The notes: a model not told the origin generated them from the sequence alone. A stretch of 64,000 nt of DNA from an uncultured Flavobacteriales bacterium (GCA_937876195.1 CALEIK010000033.1:1-64000); one strand, 5' to 3'. Shown: positions 32,761 to 42,281, counted from the stretch's first letter. Numbers and translations: made by a program.

Positions 32761-33501
32761 TTAAATTACTTTTGCTTCGTTGTGTAACAGTTCCACCAAT
32801 TCGTCCATGTTTTCAGGATCAATCATTTTACAAGCAGATTTTGCCGCTGGTAAGTCATACGAGACAAAAGATGTGATTGTATCAATTGCTTCGGGTTCAA
32901 CCACCGTTAAAGGTTTTGTACGAGCTGCCATAATCCCTCGCATGTTAGGAATACGTTGCTCAGCCATTCCTTTTGCACAGGAGATTACTGCTGGTAACGC
33001 TACTTCAACAATTTGAATTCCACCGACAATCTCTGTTTCCAAGGTAGCAGTTGAACCGTTCATGTCCAGTTTAGAAGCCAACGAAACAAATGGTAAATCC
33101 ATCGCCTCAGCAATCATCCCTCCAACTTGAGATCCGTTGTAATTGATTGTTTCTTTTCCTGTTAAAATAAGGTCGAAACCGTTTGCTTTTGCGTAGGATG
33201 AAATTTGAAGAGCAACTGCATAAGCATCCACTGCTTCTGTATTAATACGAACTGCTTCATCAGCACCAATCGCCAATGCTTTTCTCATAACAGCTTCATC
33301 AGCGGCAGTTCCAACAGTAACAATTGTAACAGTTCCTCCATTTGCTTCTTTAAGCTCCAACGCACGCACGAGGGCATACCATTCATCGTAAGGATTTACA
33401 ATATATTGCACTCCATTTTCATCAAACTTTGTGTTGTTGTCACTAAATGCAATTTTTGAAGTTGTATCTGGAGATTTACTTATACAAACGAGTATTTTCA
33501 T
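32761..33501 (-). CDS. etfB: Electron transfer flavoprotein, beta subunit
   Basis: A 246-residue ETF beta subunit that holds AMP and pairs with EtfA. MKILVCISKSPDTTSKIAF (start at ATG 33501), IVNPYDEWYALVRALELKE and ILTGKETINYNGSQVGGMIAEAMDLPFVSLASKL are typical. A reading from 33540 would add a non-conserved N-terminus and is rejected. It heads the etfB-etfA operon; acyl-CoA dehydrogenase genes are not in the window. Confidence 0.95.
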   Translation of the reverse strand: MKILVCISKSPDTTSKIAFSDNNTKFDENGVQYIVNPYDEWYALVRALELKEANGGTVTIVTVGTAADEAVMRKALAIGADEAVRINTEAVDAYAVALQISSYAKANGFDLILTGKETINYNGSQVGGMIAEAMDLPFVSLASKLDMNGSTATLETEIVGGIQIVEVALPAVISCAKGMAEQRIPNMRGIMAARTKPLTVVEPEAIDTITSFVSYDLPAAKSACKMIDPENMDELVELLHNEAKVI

Positions 33502-33644
33502 ATAGAATATTTTTTTCTTAAGTGGTTGCGAATTTAACAAATTAAACCTGTTTTAACACCCTTGTTGAATAGAAAATTATCATCATTTATTATTGTGTGC
33601 AATGTTTCTTTGCTTTTTAAGTCAAAATTAAATTGATTTTTTGT

Positions 33645-33652
33645 TACATTTG
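33645..33652 (+). promoter_or_regulatory. -7 promoter box candidate for pdhB
   Basis: TACATTTG is a full match to TAnnTTTG on the plus strand, 87 bp before the pdhB ATG. No TTTG is found at the ideal -33 distance. A REP-like sequence lies between it and the gene. Confidence 0.45.
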
Positions 33653-33693
33653 GCACCCCTAAATGGGTGAAAGAGAATTGCAATTGGCGAGCT

Positions 33694-33717
33694 CATTTCG
33701 ATGCGCTCGGTATGACA
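33694..33717. repeat. REP-like sequence in the pdhB 5' region
   Basis: CATTTCGATGCGCTCGG followed by TATGACA resembles one arm of the dispersed Bacteroidota palindrome CATTTCGACTxCGCTCxxTGACA. It is intergenic, 22 bp upstream of the pdhB ATG, and would be in the untranslated leader if the -7 box at 33645 is used. Confidence 0.5.
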
Positions 33718-33739
33718 GCTTATAAACAGATTATTCGAT

Positions 33740-34720
33740 ATGAAAACGGTACAATTTAGAGAAGCACTTAGAGAAGCAATGTCAGAAGAAATGCGCGCAG
33801 ATAAAAGTGTGTTTTTGATGGGAGAGGAAGTTGCTGAATACAATGGAGCTTACAAAGTATCACAAGGGATGCTTGATGAATTCGGAGCGAAACGAGTAAT
33901 TGACACCCCTATCGCTGAGCTTGGGTTTGCTGGAATTGGTGTTGGAGCATCGATGAACGGGTTGCGTCCAATTGTTGAATTTATGACATGGAATTTTGCG
34001 ATTTTGGCGGCTGATCAAATTATCAACAGTGCTGCGAAAATGCTGCAAATGTCTGGTGGTCAATACCATTGTCCAATAGTATTTCGAGGAGGAAATGGAC
34101 CTGCAGGGCAACTTGGAGCGACGCACTCACAAAGTTTCGAGGCGTTTTATGCACATGTACCAGGATTGAAAGTAGTAGTTCCTTCCACTCCATACGATGC
34201 CAAAGGCTTGCTGAAAGCAGCCATTCGAGATAATGATCCAATCGTTTTCTTGGAGTCAGAAAAAATGTACGGGGATAAAGGAGAAATTCCAGAAGGTGAA
34301 TACATTATTCCAATCGGTGTTGCAGATATAAAAAGAAAAGGTACAAGCGTCACTATCGTCACTTTTGGAAAGATAATTAAAGTAGTATTTGAAGCGGCAG
34401 AAGCTCTGGAGAAAGAAGGGATTTCATGCGAAGTCATTGATTTACGTTCTGTTCGACCTATCGATTATGCTACCGTTGTTGAATCTATTAAGAAAACGAA
34501 TCGTTGTGTAGTTGTGGAAGAAGCTTGGCCACTTGCTTCAATTTCTTCTGAAATTGCTTATCACTTGCAACGATATGCATTTGATTACTTAGATGCTCCT
34601 GTGATGCGTGTGACACAAACGGATACTCCTTTTGCATTTTCACCAACGTTGATTGACGAGGCGCTACCAAACGTAGAGCGCATAGTTAAATCGGTGAAAG
34701 CGACAATGTACAGAGCTTAA
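33740..34720 (+). CDS. pdhB: Pyruvate dehydrogenase E1 component, beta subunit
   Basis: A 326-residue thiamine-diphosphate-dependent E1 beta subunit, which with E1 alpha decarboxylates pyruvate to acetyl-E2. MGEEVAEYNGAYKVSQGML contains the ThDP-activating Glu, and RGGNGPAGQLGATHSQSFEAFYAHVPGLKVVVPSTPYDAKGLL is characteristic. SEKMYGDKGEIPEGEYIIPIG favours pyruvate E1 over branched-chain E1. The alpha and E2/E3 genes are elsewhere, which is common in this phylum. It is convergent with the membrane protein on the right. Confidence 0.93.
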   Translation: MKTVQFREALREAMSEEMRADKSVFLMGEEVAEYNGAYKVSQGMLDEFGAKRVIDTPIAELGFAGIGVGASMNGLRPIVEFMTWNFAILAADQIINSAAKMLQMSGGQYHCPIVFRGGNGPAGQLGATHSQSFEAFYAHVPGLKVVVPSTPYDAKGLLKAAIRDNDPIVFLESEKMYGDKGEIPEGEYIIPIGVADIKRKGTSVTIVTFGKIIKVVFEAAEALEKEGISCEVIDLRSVRPIDYATVVESIKKTNRCVVVEEAWPLASISSEIAYHLQRYAFDYLDAPVMRVTQTDTPFAFSPTLIDEALPNVERIVKSVKATMYRA

Positions 34721-34725
34721 TCGAA

Positions 34726-36492
34726 TTACTTTCTTATCAGCGTTGTTGCTGTAATTTTCAAATCCTTGATCTGGACTTCAACGTCCTCTTCGTTGTCAAT
34801 ATAGATTTGCATTTGGTCAATTGAGTGCCTGATGTGCTTCAAGTTAAACCGCATCGTATAGGTTTGAAACTCACCTTGTGGTCTGTTGAGTGAAACTTCA
34901 AGATTATCCCAGCTATAACAGTTAAATTTACTCACGGTTTCGAATCGAATAATTGAACTTTTTGTGGAGTCCGAAGTTTTTATCTTAAATGTAACGTCAA
35001 AGCAAGTTTCGTCATTCGGTACTAACTCGAGTAAGGTAATTTTGTCGTAGCGATAATCGTTGTAGGGAACTGCTGTTTGAACAGCGGGCTTATCCATAAT
35101 CACGCGTGTATGGAATTCATAACCATGATCGATGTATTCTTGCTTTCGTTCTACCCAATTTGGATTTTCTCGATCAATTTCTAGGTGAATATCCGTGTAG
35201 TTCCCAGCGTCAATTTTCCCGAACATGTACCAATAATGTTGTTTTGTCATGCGGGAGTCATGAATAAGGTACTTCTCAAATTGATAGCTTTGAAACAGAG
35301 ATAATGCGAGACATAGTGTTGCAAATGCTCCAATAAAAATACGGTAGATCATCGACTTTGACAGCAGAAATGCATAGGCAATTAACAGGCCAAGTAGGGG
35401 GTAAATATCCACCATAACTCTTGATCCAAAGGAGGAAGCATACCACCAGCACTCCCATGAACTCATGATGTAAATGTACAGTGCAGTAAATCCAAAAAAC
35501 GCCCAAAAAAAGCGACGATAGTTCTTGTATAAGTAGACAAATCCAAAAATGATGAGAATAAATAGTGGTGAGTAGAGCAACCAACCCTTTTTGTAGGAAA
35601 AGAGGAAATCGAGTGTTTTGGGGTCAATAATAATGATTTCTTCTGTGTGAAGATTTGGGATAATGAGCGACCCACCAATGGTGTACCAGTAGATAAATTG
35701 TGGAATGTTCCAGAGTATGGCAAAGGCAGGAAACCATAACAAACGGAGCCACGTTTTAAGTTTTGAGCTATTATTCTTGAGTAGAATACAGAGCGGAATT
35801 ATTCCCCAAATAGCTTGAGTTGGACGAATACAAATAGTTAAGCCAAATATCGCCGCGGAGATTAGAAGGTGCTTTTTGTTTTGCGAATTCGTGTAGCGAA
35901 AGAAAAAGTAAAGAAACACCGCATTTAGAGCAAATAGGTACAAGTGCGCTAAATCGTATTGCATGGTGAATGTGATGTAGAGATTGCTACCGAGATAGAT
36001 GAGCAGCATGGTTATTCCGGCAGTTCGGTCATTAAAAAACAGCTTTAATAGTTTCCTGAAGTAAATCAATCCAAGCACAATGAACAGCAACGCATTTAAT
36101 AAGTATGCTATGTAATAAGGCTTAGAGAATCCATCGGTTTCGTAACCACCTATGCGGGCTGATAGGTCACCAATAAGATAGGCTGGCAATTGCACAAATG
36201 CTAACCCCATGTGATACACGTTCAAAATTCCACCATGTTTGGAAGGTTGTAGCTGATAAACGAGATTACTATCGCAGTATTTGTTTTGAATGCCTTCCGC
36301 CCAGGACTGCTCAAATTCTAATGATCCTTCATTTATAAAATGTGGCAGGTACATGTAGTATCCGAATCCATCAAAACTACAAATGCAAGTAGATTGATCA
36401 GAAATTACCTTGTCTAGTTTTTGAGAAAATTGAATACTAAAAATCAGTACAAGTAGTACAAGAATTTTACCCGAGAAACTCTTTATAAACAT
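34726..36492 (-). CDS. Polytopic membrane protein, GT-C glycosyltransferase-like
   Basis: A 588-residue protein with roughly ten transmembrane helices (from residues 8 to about 400) and a C-terminal soluble domain (about 410-588). The first extracytoplasmic loop contains SFDGFGYYMYLPHF with an acidic residue, as in the catalytic loop of GT-C (lipid-linked sugar) transferases. The last domain has strands of a beta-sandwich type (DVTFKIKTSD, SWDNLEVSLNRPQGEFQTYTMRFNL). A glycosyltransferase or related membrane enzyme is the best guess, not established. It is monocistronic and convergent with pdhB (5 bp). Confidence 0.6.
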   Translation of the reverse strand: MFIKSFSGKILVLLVLIFSIQFSQKLDKVISDQSTCICSFDGFGYYMYLPHFINEGSLEFEQSWAEGIQNKYCDSNLVYQLQPSKHGGILNVYHMGLAFVQLPAYLIGDLSARIGGYETDGFSKPYYIAYLLNALLFIVLGLIYFRKLLKLFFNDRTAGITMLLIYLGSNLYITFTMQYDLAHLYLFALNAVFLYFFFRYTNSQNKKHLLISAAIFGLTICIRPTQAIWGIIPLCILLKNNSSKLKTWLRLLWFPAFAILWNIPQFIYWYTIGGSLIIPNLHTEEIIIIDPKTLDFLFSYKKGWLLYSPLFILIIFGFVYLYKNYRRFFWAFFGFTALYIYIMSSWECWWYASSFGSRVMVDIYPLLGLLIAYAFLLSKSMIYRIFIGAFATLCLALSLFQSYQFEKYLIHDSRMTKQHYWYMFGKIDAGNYTDIHLEIDRENPNWVERKQEYIDHGYEFHTRVIMDKPAVQTAVPYNDYRYDKITLLELVPNDETCFDVTFKIKTSDSTKSSIIRFETVSKFNCYSWDNLEVSLNRPQGEFQTYTMRFNLKHIRHSIDQMQIYIDNEEDVEVQIKDLKITATTLIRK

Positions 36493-36534
36493 AAGGTAAA
36501 TTTAGCTTAAAAATTCAATTGCGTACATTGAGGG

Positions 36535-37140
36535 TCAATCAAATTCCAATTTCAAATTTAGTCCAGTGGACGAGAATTTCACATGTCCCCAAGCTTTTTC
36601 AAAGATGCGTGTATTTGTTTTATACATTAGGATAGCTGCAATGTCATGAATAAGCAAATATGCTCCCTGCATGATCAGCGAATTTCCATAGCCTTGTAAT
36701 CTATAGCGTACATCAGTTGCCTTGTCATTGCCGAAGAGTCGAAGGGCAATTCCTCCAGTAATATACGCAACGTCTAACCCAGCGTTGATAAAGTAGATCT
36801 TTTCCATGCGATGTTGGTAGGAATAGAGTTCTTTAAAATTCATGGGATCTCTTTTTTTGTACGCACTAATAATTCCTGGGATTCCAATCCCAAGATTAAC
36901 TACGTTCCAAATGGCATTCATTTGATGGAAGTACTTTGCTTCACCAGTTGAATTAAAATTTGCAATGGTGCCGTATGCAATATTTCCTAACGCCCAAGAA
37001 TTCAATGAGATCATACTTGTTTTTGCAATATTTGATTGCCTCAATTGAATATCTTCTAAGTAGGTATTGAAAAGTGTATCTTGGGCGCTCAATTCTTTGC
37101 CAAATGAAATGGAAATCAGGAATAAAAACAGATATTTCAT
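36535..37140 (-). CDS. Exported membrane-associated protein, unknown
   Basis: A 201-residue protein with a signal peptide (MKYLFLFLISISFGKELSAQ). The mature part has three or four moderately hydrophobic stretches (SLNSWALGNIAYGTIANF, MNAIWNVVNLGIGIPGIISAY, AGLDVAYITGGIALRLFG, NSLIMQGAYLLIHDIAAILMY), each likely a membrane helix. Hydrophobic stretches after a cleavable signal suggest a small multi-pass envelope protein. I do not recognise the family. It is separated from the GT-C-like gene by 42 bp and may share its transcript. Confidence 0.6.
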   Translation of the reverse strand: MKYLFLFLISISFGKELSAQDTLFNTYLEDIQLRQSNIAKTSMISLNSWALGNIAYGTIANFNSTGEAKYFHQMNAIWNVVNLGIGIPGIISAYKKRDPMNFKELYSYQHRMEKIYFINAGLDVAYITGGIALRLFGNDKATDVRYRLQGYGNSLIMQGAYLLIHDIAAILMYKTNTRIFEKAWGHVKFSSTGLNLKLEFD

Positions 37141-37314
37141 TGGGATTATTTGATTTATTTAGCGCTGATGCTAGTCGAGTTGTTTACTTCTGTATGCCTA
37201 TAAAAATGGGGCATCTATGAAATTTGGTAATGACTGAAATCAACTGTTGATATCTAAAACTACGAAGATATTCACAAGGCCCCGTTAAAAAACTGCATTT
37301 TTTTTTATTACCCC

Positions 37315-37344
37315 TTGGTTTATAACTTTAATCTTGTATCTTTG
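37315..37344 (+). promoter_or_regulatory. Promoter of the str-S10-spc-alpha supercluster
   Basis: TTG (37315-37317) and TATCTTTG (37337-37344) are spaced 19 nt and match the Bacteroidota consensus. The predicted 5' UTR to the rpsL ATG at 37402 is about 50 nt and A/T rich. Confidence 0.75.
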
Positions 37345-37401
37345 CACCCCCAAAAGTGTTTTTGGACGAATTATTTATTAATTAAAGTTAACAGTATTTT
37401 T

Positions 37402-37776
37402 ATGCCAACTATCCAACAATTAGTTCGCAAAGGGAGAACAGCGGTGGTGAAGAAAAGCAAGTCAGCTGCACTTGATTCTTGTCCACAGCGTAAAGGGGTA
37501 TGTGTAAGGGTTTACACCACTACTCCTAAAAAGCCGAATTCAGCGATGCGTAAAGTAGCCAGAGTTCGACTAACCAACGGTAAGGAGGTCAATGCCTATA
37601 TCGGTGGTGAAGGTCACAATTTACAAGAGCACTCTTTAGTGTTAGTACGTGGTGGAAGAGTAAAAGATCTTCCAGGTGTACGTTACCACATTGTACGTGG
37701 TGCTGAAGATACAGCAGGTGTTGAAGGACGAACGCAACGCCGCTCTAAGTATGGAACAAAAAGACCTAAAAAATAG
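37402..37776 (+). CDS. rpsL: 30S ribosomal protein S12
   Basis: A 124-residue uS12 protein of the decoding centre. TTPKKPNSAMRK and GGRVKDLPGVRYH are the conserved loops; Lys43 and Lys88 are both wild type for streptomycin sensitivity, and Asp89 is the usual methylthiolation site. I chose ATG 37402 (MPTIQQLVRKGR) and not an upstream in-frame ATG at 37315, which overlaps the promoter. First gene of the supercluster; rpsG follows after 21 bp. Confidence 0.98.
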   Translation: MPTIQQLVRKGRTAVVKKSKSAALDSCPQRKGVCVRVYTTTPKKPNSAMRKVARVRLTNGKEVNAYIGGEGHNLQEHSLVLVRGGRVKDLPGVRYHIVRGAEDTAGVEGRTQRRSKYGTKRPKK

Positions 37777-37797
37777 ACTTTTAAAAAGATTTAAAAG

Positions 37798-38268
37798 ATG
37801 AGAAGAAAAAAAGCAAAGAAGATAGCGATCCTTCCAGACCCAAAATTCAATGATGTTCAAGTAACGAAATTCGTGAACAACTTGATGTTGGACGGGAAGA
37901 AAAGTTTGGCGTTTAAAATTTTCTACGATGCAATCAGTTTGGTTGATGAAAAAGTAGAAGAGACAACAGGATTGGAAACATGGAAGAAAGCATTGGAAAA
38001 TGTAACTCCAGTTGTTGAGGTGCGTAGCCGTCGTGTAGGTGGTGCAACATTTCAAATCCCAACTCCAGTAAGAGAAGGTAGAAAAGAATCATTGGCCATG
38101 AAATGGTTAATTGGTTATTCGCGTAAGCGTAACGAGAAAACAATGGCTCAGAAATTGGCTTTTGAAATTCTTTCAGCTTCGAAAGAAGAGGGCGCTGCTT
38201 ACAAGAAGAAAGAAGATACATTAAGAATGGCTGAGGCAAATAAAGCCTTTTCACACTTTAGATTTTAA
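37798..38268 (+). CDS. rpsG: 30S ribosomal protein S7
   Basis: A 156-residue uS7, primary 16S rRNA 3'-domain binder. MRRKKAKKIAILPDPKFND, TPVVEVRSRRVGGATFQIPTPV and EANKAFSHFRF are conserved. In other bacteria S7 represses the str operon, but no matching structure was identified in the 21-bp rpsL-rpsG gap. fusA starts 6 bp later. Confidence 0.98.
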   Translation: MRRKKAKKIAILPDPKFNDVQVTKFVNNLMLDGKKSLAFKIFYDAISLVDEKVEETTGLETWKKALENVTPVVEVRSRRVGGATFQIPTPVREGRKESLAMKWLIGYSRKRNEKTMAQKLAFEILSASKEEGAAYKKKEDTLRMAEANKAFSHFRF

Positions 38269-38274
38269 TTAGAA

Positions 38275-40380
38275 ATGGCAAGAGACCTTAAATACACAAG
38301 AAATATTGGTATTGCTGCGCATATCGATGCTGGTAAAACAACAACGACAGAGCGTATTCTTTACTATGGTGGAGTAAGCCATAAAATTGGAGAGGTACAC
38401 GATGGTGCTGCGACAATGGACTGGATGGAGCAAGAGCAAGAGAGAGGGATTACCATTACATCTGCAGCGACAACGTTGAATTGGATGTATAGAGATCAAC
38501 AGTATCACGTGAATATCATTGATACTCCTGGTCACGTTGACTTTACAGTAGAGGTGAACCGTTCACTACGTGTTCTTGATGGATTGGTGTTTTTATTCTC
38601 TGCAGTTGATGGTGTTGAGCCACAATCTGAGACAAACTGGAGACTAGCAAATAACTACAATGTTCCTAGAATTGGATTTGTGAATAAAATGGACCGTTCA
38701 GGAGCTGATTTCTTAAACGTTTGCCGTCAGGTGAAAACGATGTTGGGAAGTCATGCATTGCCATTGCAATTGAACATTGGTGCTGAGGATGATTTTATCG
38801 GTGTAGTTGATTTGATCAATTTCCGTGGAATTACTTGGAACGAAGAAGATCTTGGGATGACATTCCAAGAAATTGAAATTCCTGCAGACATCATTGATGA
38901 AGCACGTCAGTTAAGAGAAGAACTTCTTGAGGCTGTAGCAGAATTCGATGAGAGCTTGATGGATAAATATTTTGAAGATTCAGAGTCTTTGACTGAGAGA
39001 GAAATTTTGAATGCATTGCGTGAAGCAACAATCGCTGGTAAAGTAGTACCAATGATGTGTGGATCTGCCTTTAAGAACAAAGGAGTTCAAGCGATGTTGG
39101 ATATGGTAATGGAAATTTTACCTTCTCCAATGGATGTTGAAGCGATTATTGGAATTAATCCAAAGACTGGAGCTGAAGAAAAAAGAAGACCAAGTTACGA
39201 TGAACCTTTTGCTGCATTAGCATTTAAAATTGCAACTGACCCTTACGTTGGTCGTTTGTGTTTTACACGTGCTTACTCTGGGAAACTAGAAGCAGGTTCT
39301 TATGTAATTAATAGCCGTTCTGGAAACAAAGAGCGTATTTCTAGAATTTTCCAAATGCACGCAAACAAGCAAAACCAAATTCCTGTATTAGGAGCTGGTG
39401 ATATTGGTGCAGTTGTAGGATTTAAAGATATTAAAACTGGAGACACTTTATGTGCGGAAGGTTCGCCAATTATTTTGGAATCAATGAATTTCCCAGATCC
39501 AGTAATCGGTGTTGCAATTGAGCCTAAAACTCAAGCGGACATGGATAAATTGGGTGTAGGTCTTTCTAAGTTGGCTGAAGAGGATCCAACATTTAAAGTA
39601 AATACAGATGAAGATTCTGGACAAACAATTATTTCTGGTATGGGTGAGCTTCACTTGGATATCATTATGGATCGTTTGAAAAGAGAATTCAAAGTTGAGG
39701 TAAATCAAGGTGCTCCTCAGGTTGCTTATCGTGAAAACATTACAGCGCCAGTTGATCACAGAGAAGTGTACAAAAAACAATCAGGTGGACGTGGTAAATT
39801 TGCGGACATCGTTGTTAAGATTTCTCCTCAAGAAGATAAAGAGAAAACAGGACTTGAATTCGTTAACTCAATTAAGGGTGGTAACATTCCTAGAGAGTTT
39901 ATTCCATCTGTGGAAAAAGGATTTAAGGATTCTATGAAGAATGGTATTCTTGCAGGTTTCCAAATGGATGCAATGAAGGTAGAATTGACAGATGGTTCAT
40001 TCCACGCAGTCGATTCAGATGCATTGTCGTTTGAGCTTTGTGCGAAAATGGCATTTAGAGAGGCATTGCCAAAAGCACGTCCAGTGTTGTTGGAGCCAAT
40101 CATGAAGTTGGAAGTTGTTACTCCGGAAGAAAACATGGGTGATATCGTTGGTGACTTGAACCGTCGTCGTGGTACCATGAGAGGAATGGATGATAGAGCA
40201 GGTGCAAAAGTTGTTAAGGCGGATGTTCCATTATCAGAAATGTTCGGGTACGTTACTCAATTGAGAACAATGTCTTCAGGACGTGCAACATCAAGCATGG
40301 AATTTTCGCACTACGCGGAAGCACCAAAAAATGTTGCTGATGAAGTAGTAGCAAAAGTGAAAGGAACTGTTAAAGCTTAA
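38275..40380 (+). CDS. fusA: Elongation factor G
   Basis: A 701-residue translational GTPase that drives translocation. G1 AHIDAGKTT, G3 DTPGHVDF and G4 NKMDRSGAD are intact, and the C-terminal domains IV-V follow (GGRGKFADIVVKI, RRGTMRGMDDRAGAKVVKADVPLSEMFGYVTQLRT). Tuf, often after fusA, is missing and rpsJ follows after 11 bp, the arrangement usual for Bacteroidota. Confidence 0.98.
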   Translation: MARDLKYTRNIGIAAHIDAGKTTTTERILYYGGVSHKIGEVHDGAATMDWMEQEQERGITITSAATTLNWMYRDQQYHVNIIDTPGHVDFTVEVNRSLRVLDGLVFLFSAVDGVEPQSETNWRLANNYNVPRIGFVNKMDRSGADFLNVCRQVKTMLGSHALPLQLNIGAEDDFIGVVDLINFRGITWNEEDLGMTFQEIEIPADIIDEARQLREELLEAVAEFDESLMDKYFEDSESLTEREILNALREATIAGKVVPMMCGSAFKNKGVQAMLDMVMEILPSPMDVEAIIGINPKTGAEEKRRPSYDEPFAALAFKIATDPYVGRLCFTRAYSGKLEAGSYVINSRSGNKERISRIFQMHANKQNQIPVLGAGDIGAVVGFKDIKTGDTLCAEGSPIILESMNFPDPVIGVAIEPKTQADMDKLGVGLSKLAEEDPTFKVNTDEDSGQTIISGMGELHLDIIMDRLKREFKVEVNQGAPQVAYRENITAPVDHREVYKKQSGGRGKFADIVVKISPQEDKEKTGLEFVNSIKGGNIPREFIPSVEKGFKDSMKNGILAGFQMDAMKVELTDGSFHAVDSDALSFELCAKMAFREALPKARPVLLEPIMKLEVVTPEENMGDIVGDLNRRRGTMRGMDDRAGAKVVKADVPLSEMFGYVTQLRTMSSGRATSSMEFSHYAEAPKNVADEVVAKVKGTVKA

Positions 40381-40391
40381 TATTTTAAGAG

Positions 40392-40697
40392 ATGAATCAA
40401 AAAATTAGAATAAAGTTAAAGTCTTACGATCACAATTTAGTTGACAAGTCAGCTGAGAAAATTGTTAAGACAGTGAAGTCAACAGGAGCAGTGGTTAGTG
40501 GACCAATTCCTTTGCCTACACATAAGAGAATTTATACAGTTCTTAAATCTCCACACGTTAACAAAAAAGCGCGTGAACAATTTGAATTGTGCTCGTACAA
40601 ACGTTTGATGGATATTTATAGTTCTTCTTCGAAGACAGTAGATGCCTTGATGCGTTTAGAGTTACCAAGTGGAGTTGATGTTGAGATCAAAGTATAA
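40392..40697 (+). CDS. rpsJ: 30S ribosomal protein S10
   Basis: A 101-residue uS10 (MNQKIRIKLKSYDHNLVDKS, PLPTHKRIYTVLKSPHVNKKAREQFE). Also known in other bacteria as transcription antitermination factor NusE. It is the first gene of the S10 section, 11 bp after fusA; the longer 31-bp gap to rplC shows no hairpin. Confidence 0.98.
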   Translation: MNQKIRIKLKSYDHNLVDKSAEKIVKTVKSTGAVVSGPIPLPTHKRIYTVLKSPHVNKKAREQFELCSYKRLMDIYSSSSKTVDALMRLELPSGVDVEIKV

Positions 40698-40728
40698 GTA
40701 AATAAGTTAAATTAATAATAGTTAAAGT

Positions 40729-41352
40729 ATGCCAGGAATTATTGGTAGAAAAATCGGAATGACTAGTATCTACAGTGCCGAGGGTAAAGCAATGCCATGC
40801 ACGGTGATAGAGGCTGGTCCTTGTGTTGTAACGCAAGTTAAGACACAAGACAGAGATGGTTACGAGGCTGTTCAATTGGGCTTTGGGGTTCGTAAAGAAA
40901 AAAACACTCCAAACGCATTGAAAGGTCACTTTAAAAAAGCGAATACCGACGCTAAGTCGAAATTGGTGGAATTTAGAGGATTCGAAAACCTAAATCTCGG
41001 TGATACCGTTAACGTAGACATCTTTGAAGAAGGTGAGTTCGTTGACGTAGTAGGAACTTCAAAAGGAAAGGGTTTCCAAGGTGTTGTTAAACGTCACGGT
41101 TTTGGTGGTGTTGGACAAGCAACTCACGGTCAGCACAACAGACTAAGAGCACCAGGATCGATTGGAGCTGCATCTTATCCTGCGCGTGTATTCAAAGGAA
41201 TGCGCATGGCTGGACAGATGGGTAACGAACGAGTAAAAATTGAGAACATCCAAATTTTGAAAGTACTTGCTGACAAAAATCTAATTATAGTGAAAGGTTC
41301 TGTACCAGGTCACAAAGGTTCAACCATAACAATTGAGAAGTATGAAGGTTAA
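40729..41352 (+). CDS. rplC: 50S ribosomal protein L3
   Basis: A 207-residue uL3, an early-assembling 23S binder. MPGIIGRKIGMTSIYSAEGKAMPCTVIEAGPC and GVVKRHGFGGVGQATHGQHNRLRAPGSIGAASYPARVFKGMRMAGQMG (with the methylation-site region GQ) are conserved. The last 11 bp overlap the rplD start, implying translational coupling. Confidence 0.98.
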   Translation: MPGIIGRKIGMTSIYSAEGKAMPCTVIEAGPCVVTQVKTQDRDGYEAVQLGFGVRKEKNTPNALKGHFKKANTDAKSKLVEFRGFENLNLGDTVNVDIFEEGEFVDVVGTSKGKGFQGVVKRHGFGGVGQATHGQHNRLRAPGSIGAASYPARVFKGMRMAGQMGNERVKIENIQILKVLADKNLIIVKGSVPGHKGSTITIEKYEG

Positions 41353-41968
41353 AGTTATTAGTGCAAAAGGAACTGCGACTACTAAGGAAGTTAGCTTGTC
41401 AAAAGAAGTTTTTGGTATTGAACCAAATGATCACGCTATCTATTTAGATGTGAAGCAGCATTTGGCGAATCGTCGTCAAGGAACGCACAAAGCAAAAGAG
41501 AGAGCCGAAATACAAGGTTCTACAAGAAAGATAAAGAAGCAAAAAGGTACAGGTGGAGCTCGTGCAGGTAGCATTAAGTCTGGAACTCGTGTTGGTGGAG
41601 GTAGAATTTTTGGACCGCGTCCAAGAGACTATCACTTCAAATTGAACGTGAAATTAAAGCGTTTAGCACGTAGATCTGCGTTTTCGTACAAAGCGAAATC
41701 GAAAGACATTATGATTATCGAAGATCTAACGTTTGATGCAATCAAAACAAAAGATTTCGAAACGTTATTAGCTAACCTTAAACTTCAAAATGACAAAGTT
41801 CTTATGATTTTAGGGGAACAAAATGACAATGTTTACTTGTCATCACGTAACCTTAAGAAAGTAAAAGTCGTTACTGCTGATTCAGTAAATACATTTGATG
41901 TATTGAACGCTCAAAAAGTAGTTATGGCAACGAGTTCAATTGAAGTAATCGAAAAGATTCTAAATTAA
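41342..41968 (+). CDS. rplD: 50S ribosomal protein L4
   Basis: A 208-residue uL4 from ATG 41342 (an in-frame TTG at 41333 is not needed). The long loop is QGSTRKIKKQKGTGGARAGSIKSGTRVGGGRIFGPRPRDYHFKLN. In Escherichia coli L4 represses the S10 operon; no equivalent leader is obvious here. It overlaps rplC by 11 bp and is 5 bp from rplW. Confidence 0.98.
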   Translation: MKVKVISAKGTATTKEVSLSKEVFGIEPNDHAIYLDVKQHLANRRQGTHKAKERAEIQGSTRKIKKQKGTGGARAGSIKSGTRVGGGRIFGPRPRDYHFKLNVKLKRLARRSAFSYKAKSKDIMIIEDLTFDAIKTKDFETLLANLKLQNDKVLMILGEQNDNVYLSSRNLKKVKVVTADSVNTFDVLNAQKVVMATSSIEVIEKILN

Positions 41969-41973
41969 TTGAA

Positions 41974-42270
41974 ATGAAGACAATTATAAAAAAGCCAATT
42001 ATTACAGAGAAAGCAACGGGAATGAGCGAAGGCCTTAACCGTTTCACTTTTGAAGTGGATAGAACGGCAAATAAGATTGAAATTAAAAAGGCTGTCGAGA
42101 AGATGTATGGAGTTCAGATTACTGAAGTTCGGACCATGAATTATGGCGGTGGGAAATCCTCTACGAAGTATACAAACAGAGGTATCGTTGAGCAACCAAG
42201 TAGAAAATGGAAAAAAGCCGTTGTTACTGTTGCAGATGGAGAGACGATTGATTTATTTAATAACTTTTAA
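41974..42270 (+). CDS. rplW: 50S ribosomal protein L23
   Basis: A 98-residue uL23 near the exit tunnel, a docking site for trigger factor and SRP. MKTIIKKPIITEKATGM, RFTFEVDRTANKIEIKKAVEKMYGVQITEVRTM and GRKWKKAVVTVADGETIDLF are typical. Located 11 bp upstream of rplB. Confidence 0.97.
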   Translation: MKTIIKKPIITEKATGMSEGLNRFTFEVDRTANKIEIKKAVEKMYGVQITEVRTMNYGGGKSSTKYTNRGIVEQPSRKWKKAVVTVADGETIDLFNNF

Positions 42271-42281
42271 GCACGTTAACA

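Noticed and set aside
37315..37401. Extended rpsL start
   Set aside because: It coincides with the promoter boxes and adds 29 residues absent from all S12 proteins.
40381..40391. Missing tuf between fusA and rpsJ as a deletion
   Set aside because: Absence of tuf here is the usual gene order in Bacteroidota.
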